The notes under the pieces were generated by a model. The model saw only the letters and a list, made by a program, of their open reading frames with translations. It was not told the origin of the DNA and ran no database searches. Positions 61,510 to 64,000 of a stretch of 64,000 nucleotides of DNA are shown one piece after another. Position numbers and translations under genes: made by a program. The DNA is from Sphingomonas sp. (lineage in GTDB: Bacteria > Pseudomonadota > Alphaproteobacteria > Sphingomonadales > Sphingomonadaceae): the NCBI RefSeq assembly GCF_019635515.1, contig NZ_JAHBZI010000001.1, positions 1,922,001-1,986,000 on the forward strand, read 5' to 3'. Position 1 is the first letter of the stretch. The number at the start of each line of letters is the position of its first letter.

Positions 61510-62697
61510 ATGCCCGCTCCCCTGCTCCCCGTCGCCGAGGCCCAGTCCCGCCTCCTCGCGCTCGCCACCCCGCTCGCCATCAAGCAAGTCCCCCTCGCCG
61601 ACGCCGCCCATCGCTATGCCGCCGCCGGCATCGTAGCCCTGCGCACGCAGCCCGCCGCCGATCTCTCGGCGATGGACGGCTATGCGATCCGCTTCGCCGA
61701 CCTGCCCGGCCCGTGGCAGGTCATCGGCGAAAGCGCCGCCGGCCGCGGCTTTGCCGGCGAAGTCGCCGCATCCCAGGCCGTCCGCATCTTCACCGGCGCG
61801 CCGCTGCCCGTCGGCACGGACACTGTCCTTGTCCAGGAAGAAGCCGCCCGCGACGGCCCGCGCCTGACGCTCGCCGGCGCGGGCCCGTCCACGCCCGGCC
61901 GCAATGTCCGCCGCAAGGGACTCGATTTCGCCGAGAGCGAGACGCTGATCCGCGCCGGCCAGCGCATCACGCCCGCCGCGCTCGCCCTCGCCGCTATCGC
62001 CGGTCACGCAACGCTCCCCGTTCGCGGCAAGGTCCGCGTCGCCATCGCCGCCACCGGCGACGAGCTTGTCGCGCCCGGCACGCCGCTCGCCGCGGACCAG
62101 ATCCCCGAGACCAACCGGCTGATGCTCACGGCGCAACTCGCCGATCTGCCGGTCGAGATCATCGATCTCGGCATTCTGTCCGATGATCTGGATGCCCTCA
62201 CCGCCGCCTTCCGCGCGGTCGATGCCGATCTCCTCGTCACCAGCGGCGGCGCCTCGGTCGGCGATCACGATCTCGTCCGCCCCGCGCTCGAAGCCGCCGG
62301 CGGCTCGATCGACTTCTGGCGGATCGCCCTGCGCCCCGGCAAGCCGATGCTGGCCGGCCGCCTCGGGCGTGCGTTCGTCCTCGGCCTGCCCGGCAATCCG
62401 GTCTCGGCCTTCATCACCACCATGCTGTTCGTCCGCCCGCTCGTCGCGCGCCTCGCGGGCGCCGCCGATCCGCTGCCGCGGACCCGCATCGTCCCGCTCG
62501 GCGAAGCGCTCGCCGCCAACGAGGCCCGCACCGATTATCTACGCGCCGAAATCCGCGATGGCCGCGCTTTCGCCTCGACGATCCAGGATTCGTCGATGCT
62601 GCGGACCCTCGCCCGCGCCGACTGCCTGATCCTCCGTCCGCCGCATGCCCCGGCCGCCAAAATCGGCGACTCGGCGGAAATCCTACAGATCGCTTGA
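61510..62697 (+). CDS. moeA: Molybdopterin molybdenumtransferase
   Basis: Inserts molybdenum into molybdopterin. The 395-residue protein has the MoeA N-terminal region (PAADLSAMDGYAIRFADL), the MoaB/Mog-like domain with ATGDELVAPG and SGGASVGDHDLVRPAL, and LPGNPVSAF, then the domain IV beta barrel. The start MPAPLLPVAEAQSRLL is 60 bases after the thioesterase stop. moaC is 9.4 kb away, on the other side of the tag-metE block. Confidence 0.94.
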   Translation: MPAPLLPVAEAQSRLLALATPLAIKQVPLADAAHRYAAAGIVALRTQPAADLSAMDGYAIRFADLPGPWQVIGESAAGRGFAGEVAASQAVRIFTGAPLPVGTDTVLVQEEAARDGPRLTLAGAGPSTPGRNVRRKGLDFAESETLIRAGQRITPAALALAAIAGHATLPVRGKVRVAIAATGDELVAPGTPLAADQIPETNRLMLTAQLADLPVEIIDLGILSDDLDALTAAFRAVDADLLVTSGGASVGDHDLVRPALEAAGGSIDFWRIALRPGKPMLAGRLGRAFVLGLPGNPVSAFITTMLFVRPLVARLAGAADPLPRTRIVPLGEALAANEARTDYLRAEIRDGRAFASTIQDSSMLRTLARADCLILRPPHAPAAKIGDSAEILQIA

Positions 62698-62707
62698 CAG
62701 CGCCGCG

Positions 62708-62737
62708 GAACATTGCATAAACGTTCCTCGTCTGTTC
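62708..62737 (+). promoter_or_regulatory. SOS operator (LexA box) of lexA
   Basis: GTTC-CTCGTCT-GTTC at 62723-62737 is the alphaproteobacterial LexA site GTTC-N7-GTTC. A GAAC at 62708-62711 sits 11 bases before it, possibly part of a second half-site. The box lies 17 bases before the lexA ATG, so LexA represses its own gene. Confidence 0.92.
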
Positions 62738-62754
62738 CAGACGGGAGAATTTGG

Positions 62755-63438
62755 ATGCTCACGCGCAAGCAGCACGAGCTGATCTGCTTCATTGCCGACC
62801 GCCTCAACGACACCGGCGTGTCGCCCTCGTTCGAGGAGATGAAGGAGGCGCTCGATCTCAAATCCAAGTCGGGCGTGCACCGGCTGATCTCGGCATTGGA
62901 GGAGCGCGAATTCATCCGCCGCCTCCCCAACCGCGCCCGCGCGCTTGAAGTGTTGAAGGTGCCGGAGCGCGGTGCTGCGCCAAAGTCCGCGGCAGCTTCG
63001 CCAACCTCCGCATCAACGACTATTTCGTCCTCGGCGCCCTTGCCCGCGCCCGCCAACGACGTCATCGAAATCCCCCTCCACGGCCGCATCGCCGCCGGCA
63101 CCCCGATCGAGGCGCTGGAGGGCGCGTCGATGCTCCCGGTGCCCGCCGCCCTGCTTGGCTCGGGGGAGCACTATGCCCTTGAAGTTGCCGGAGATTCCAT
63201 GGTCGAGGCCGGCATTCTCGATGGCGATTACGCGCTTATCCGCCGCACCGAAACCGCGCGCGATGGTGAGATCGTCGTCGCCCTGATCGACGATGCTGAA
63301 GCGACGCTGAAGTATTTCCGCAAGGAGGGCGCGATGATCCGCCTCGACCCCGCCAACCGCGACTATAACCCCCAGCGCTACCGCCCCGATCAGGTGCGCG
63401 TGCAGGGAAAGCTCGCCGGGCTGCTGCGGCGTTATTGA
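62755..63438 (+). CDS. lexA: LexA repressor
   Basis: The SOS regulon repressor, self-cleaving when RecA filaments form. The 227-residue product has the N-terminal winged helix ([21 protein letters not shown] to [16 protein letters not shown]), a Ser/Pro/Ala linker, the cleavage region around [12 protein letters not shown], the catalytic Ser in [10 protein letters not shown] and the catalytic Lys in EATLKYF. GGGAGA precedes the ATG. It follows moeA by 57 bases with the SOS box between. Confidence 0.95.
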   Translation: MLTRKQHELICFIADRLNDTGVSPSFEEMKEALDLKSKSGVHRLISALEEREFIRRLPNRARALEVLKVPERGAAPKSAAASPTSASTTISSSAPLPAPANDVIEIPLHGRIAAGTPIEALEGASMLPVPAALLGSGEHYALEVAGDSMVEAGILDGDYALIRRTETARDGEIVVALIDDAEATLKYFRKEGAMIRLDPANRDYNPQRYRPDQVRVQGKLAGLLRRY

Positions 63439-63466
63439 GATTGCGGGCAGCGGGCGTCCGCTGCCC

Positions 63467-64000
63467 TTAGTCGATAAATTCGGTGAAGCTGACCCGGCGG
63501 TCGCCGTTGCTGTCGAGATCGTGGAAAGTCGCCCGGTCGGGCGGCGTTCCGATGAACGTCATCCGCAGCGGCGCGGCATATTCCCCGGCATCGAGCAAAC
63601 CGTCACCGTCCTCGTCCAACGCATCGAACCCGCGCCGCAAGGACGCGATGGCGTGCGCCGCGAACTCCTTCCGCGTCACCAGCCCGTCGCCGTCACGGTC
63701 GAGTACCGCAAAAGCGGGCACCTCGCGGCAGATCGCGAAGGAACGCGGACCGTTGCCCAGCCAGCCGCGCTTGAGCGGCAGCGCTAGCGCGACCGGACAA
63801 CGCGTTTCCCCGCCCGGGACCTCGGCCTGGGTCACCACGCCATCGCCATTGCGGTCCAGTTCGTCGAAACCCGCGCCATAATCGGGCCGCGCGGCGACCG
63901 GGCTCATCACTACCGCCAATGCGAGCAAGGCGATAACCGCCAGCGGCCCCGCTATACCGTGCCGCGCTCGGCCATGCCCCTCGACAAATCGCCGGATCGC
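63467..64000 (-). CDS. EF-hand calcium-binding exported protein, probably running off the window
   Basis: The frame is open from 63467 up to the window end. It has four EF-hand-like loops: DELDRNGDGVVTQAEV, LDRDGDGLVTRKEF, LDEDGDGLLDAGEY and LDSNGDRRVSFTEF. A hydrophobic stretch (GPLAVIALLALAVVMSPVAA) is a signal peptide, so the true start is likely beyond 63928 and perhaps outside the window. TTG at 63928 would cut off the charged part. It is convergent with lexA, 29 bases apart. Confidence 0.78.
   Translation of the reverse strand, partial: AIRRFVEGHGRARHGIAGPLAVIALLALAVVMSPVAARPDYGAGFDELDRNGDGVVTQAEVPGGETRCPVALALPLKRGWLGNGPRSFAICREVPAFAVLDRDGDGLVTRKEFAAHAIASLRRGFDALDEDGDGLLDAGEYAAPLRMTFIGTPPDRATFHDLDSNGDRRVSFTEFID

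Noticed and set aside
63181..63310. Possible loss of the LexA catalytic Lys
   Set aside because: An Arg-Arg pair at the first guess was misaligned; counting from the Ser, the Lys falls in EATLKYF and is present.

Overview
The window is a GC-rich chromosomal stretch of an alphaproteobacterium, most likely a sphingomonad (Sphingomonas or a close relative). Pointers are the DUF1465/RcdA-type cell-cycle protein, single-cysteine DksA, the alphaproteobacterial SOS operator GTTC-N7-GTTC in front of lexA, the trpE/trpG/trpD-trpC-moaC/moeA-lexA gene set, many palindromic intergenic repeats and an alkaline-ceramidase-like membrane protein. No rRNA gene, CRISPR array or complete insertion sequence was seen.

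Layout. (1) 1-4.5 kb: the 3' part of mrdA (PBP2) overlapping rodA, the elongation wall-synthesis pair, then an aldo/keto reductase and a cytochrome b561. (2) 4.56-15.17 kb: an integrated element of about 10.6 kb between 47-bp direct repeats, one of which is the 3' end of a tRNA-Lys(CTT) gene. It carries a P4-type integrase, an AlpA-like regulator, a prim-pol/helicase replication protein, a class II Fic protein, several unknown small proteins, and at its right end a decayed cluster that looks like the remains of a restriction or defence locus: a compact minus-strand operon whose first gene has lost its 5' end, head to head with a vsr gene that has also lost its 5' end. (3) 15.2-24.5 kb: tRNA-Lys, the tail of a lost hydroxy-acid oxidase gene, uxaA, a gamma carbonic anhydrase, a nitronate monooxygenase-type flavoenzyme, rcdA-like, two YdcH-like genes, a PilZ protein, dksA, a Ser/Asn-repeat surface protein and a host-attachment-family protein. 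(4) 24.5-41.3 kb: serS, an NlpD-like amidase activator, a K+ channel, rimO, several uncharacterised envelope proteins, a serine hydrolase, a PQQ dehydrogenase (gcd type), a leucyl aminopeptidase, an MFS pump and tpiA. (5) 41.3-52 kb: ppiD-like, then trpE, trpG, trpD-trpC and moaC on the plus strand, interrupted by envelope genes. (6) 52-61.5 kb: a block of nine genes between moaC and moeA (tag, GST, double PilZ, ceramidase-like, GSCFA plus SGNH-like pair, metE and a double-hotdog thioesterase). (7) 61.5-64 kb: moeA, lexA with its SOS box, and an EF-hand protein running off the end.

Regulation readable in the sequence: a cobalamin riboswitch in front of the B12-independent methionine synthase metE, preceded by a perfect 20-bp AT-rich palindrome that looks like a repressor operator; an SOS operator at lexA; palindromic intergenic repeats, two of which appear to supply the ribosome-binding region of the next gene (trpE, moaC); and a strong two-way terminator at 24.0 kb.

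The most unusual part is the right end of the island (12.7-15.0 kb). Assignments there to known families rest on recalled similarity and are marked as such.
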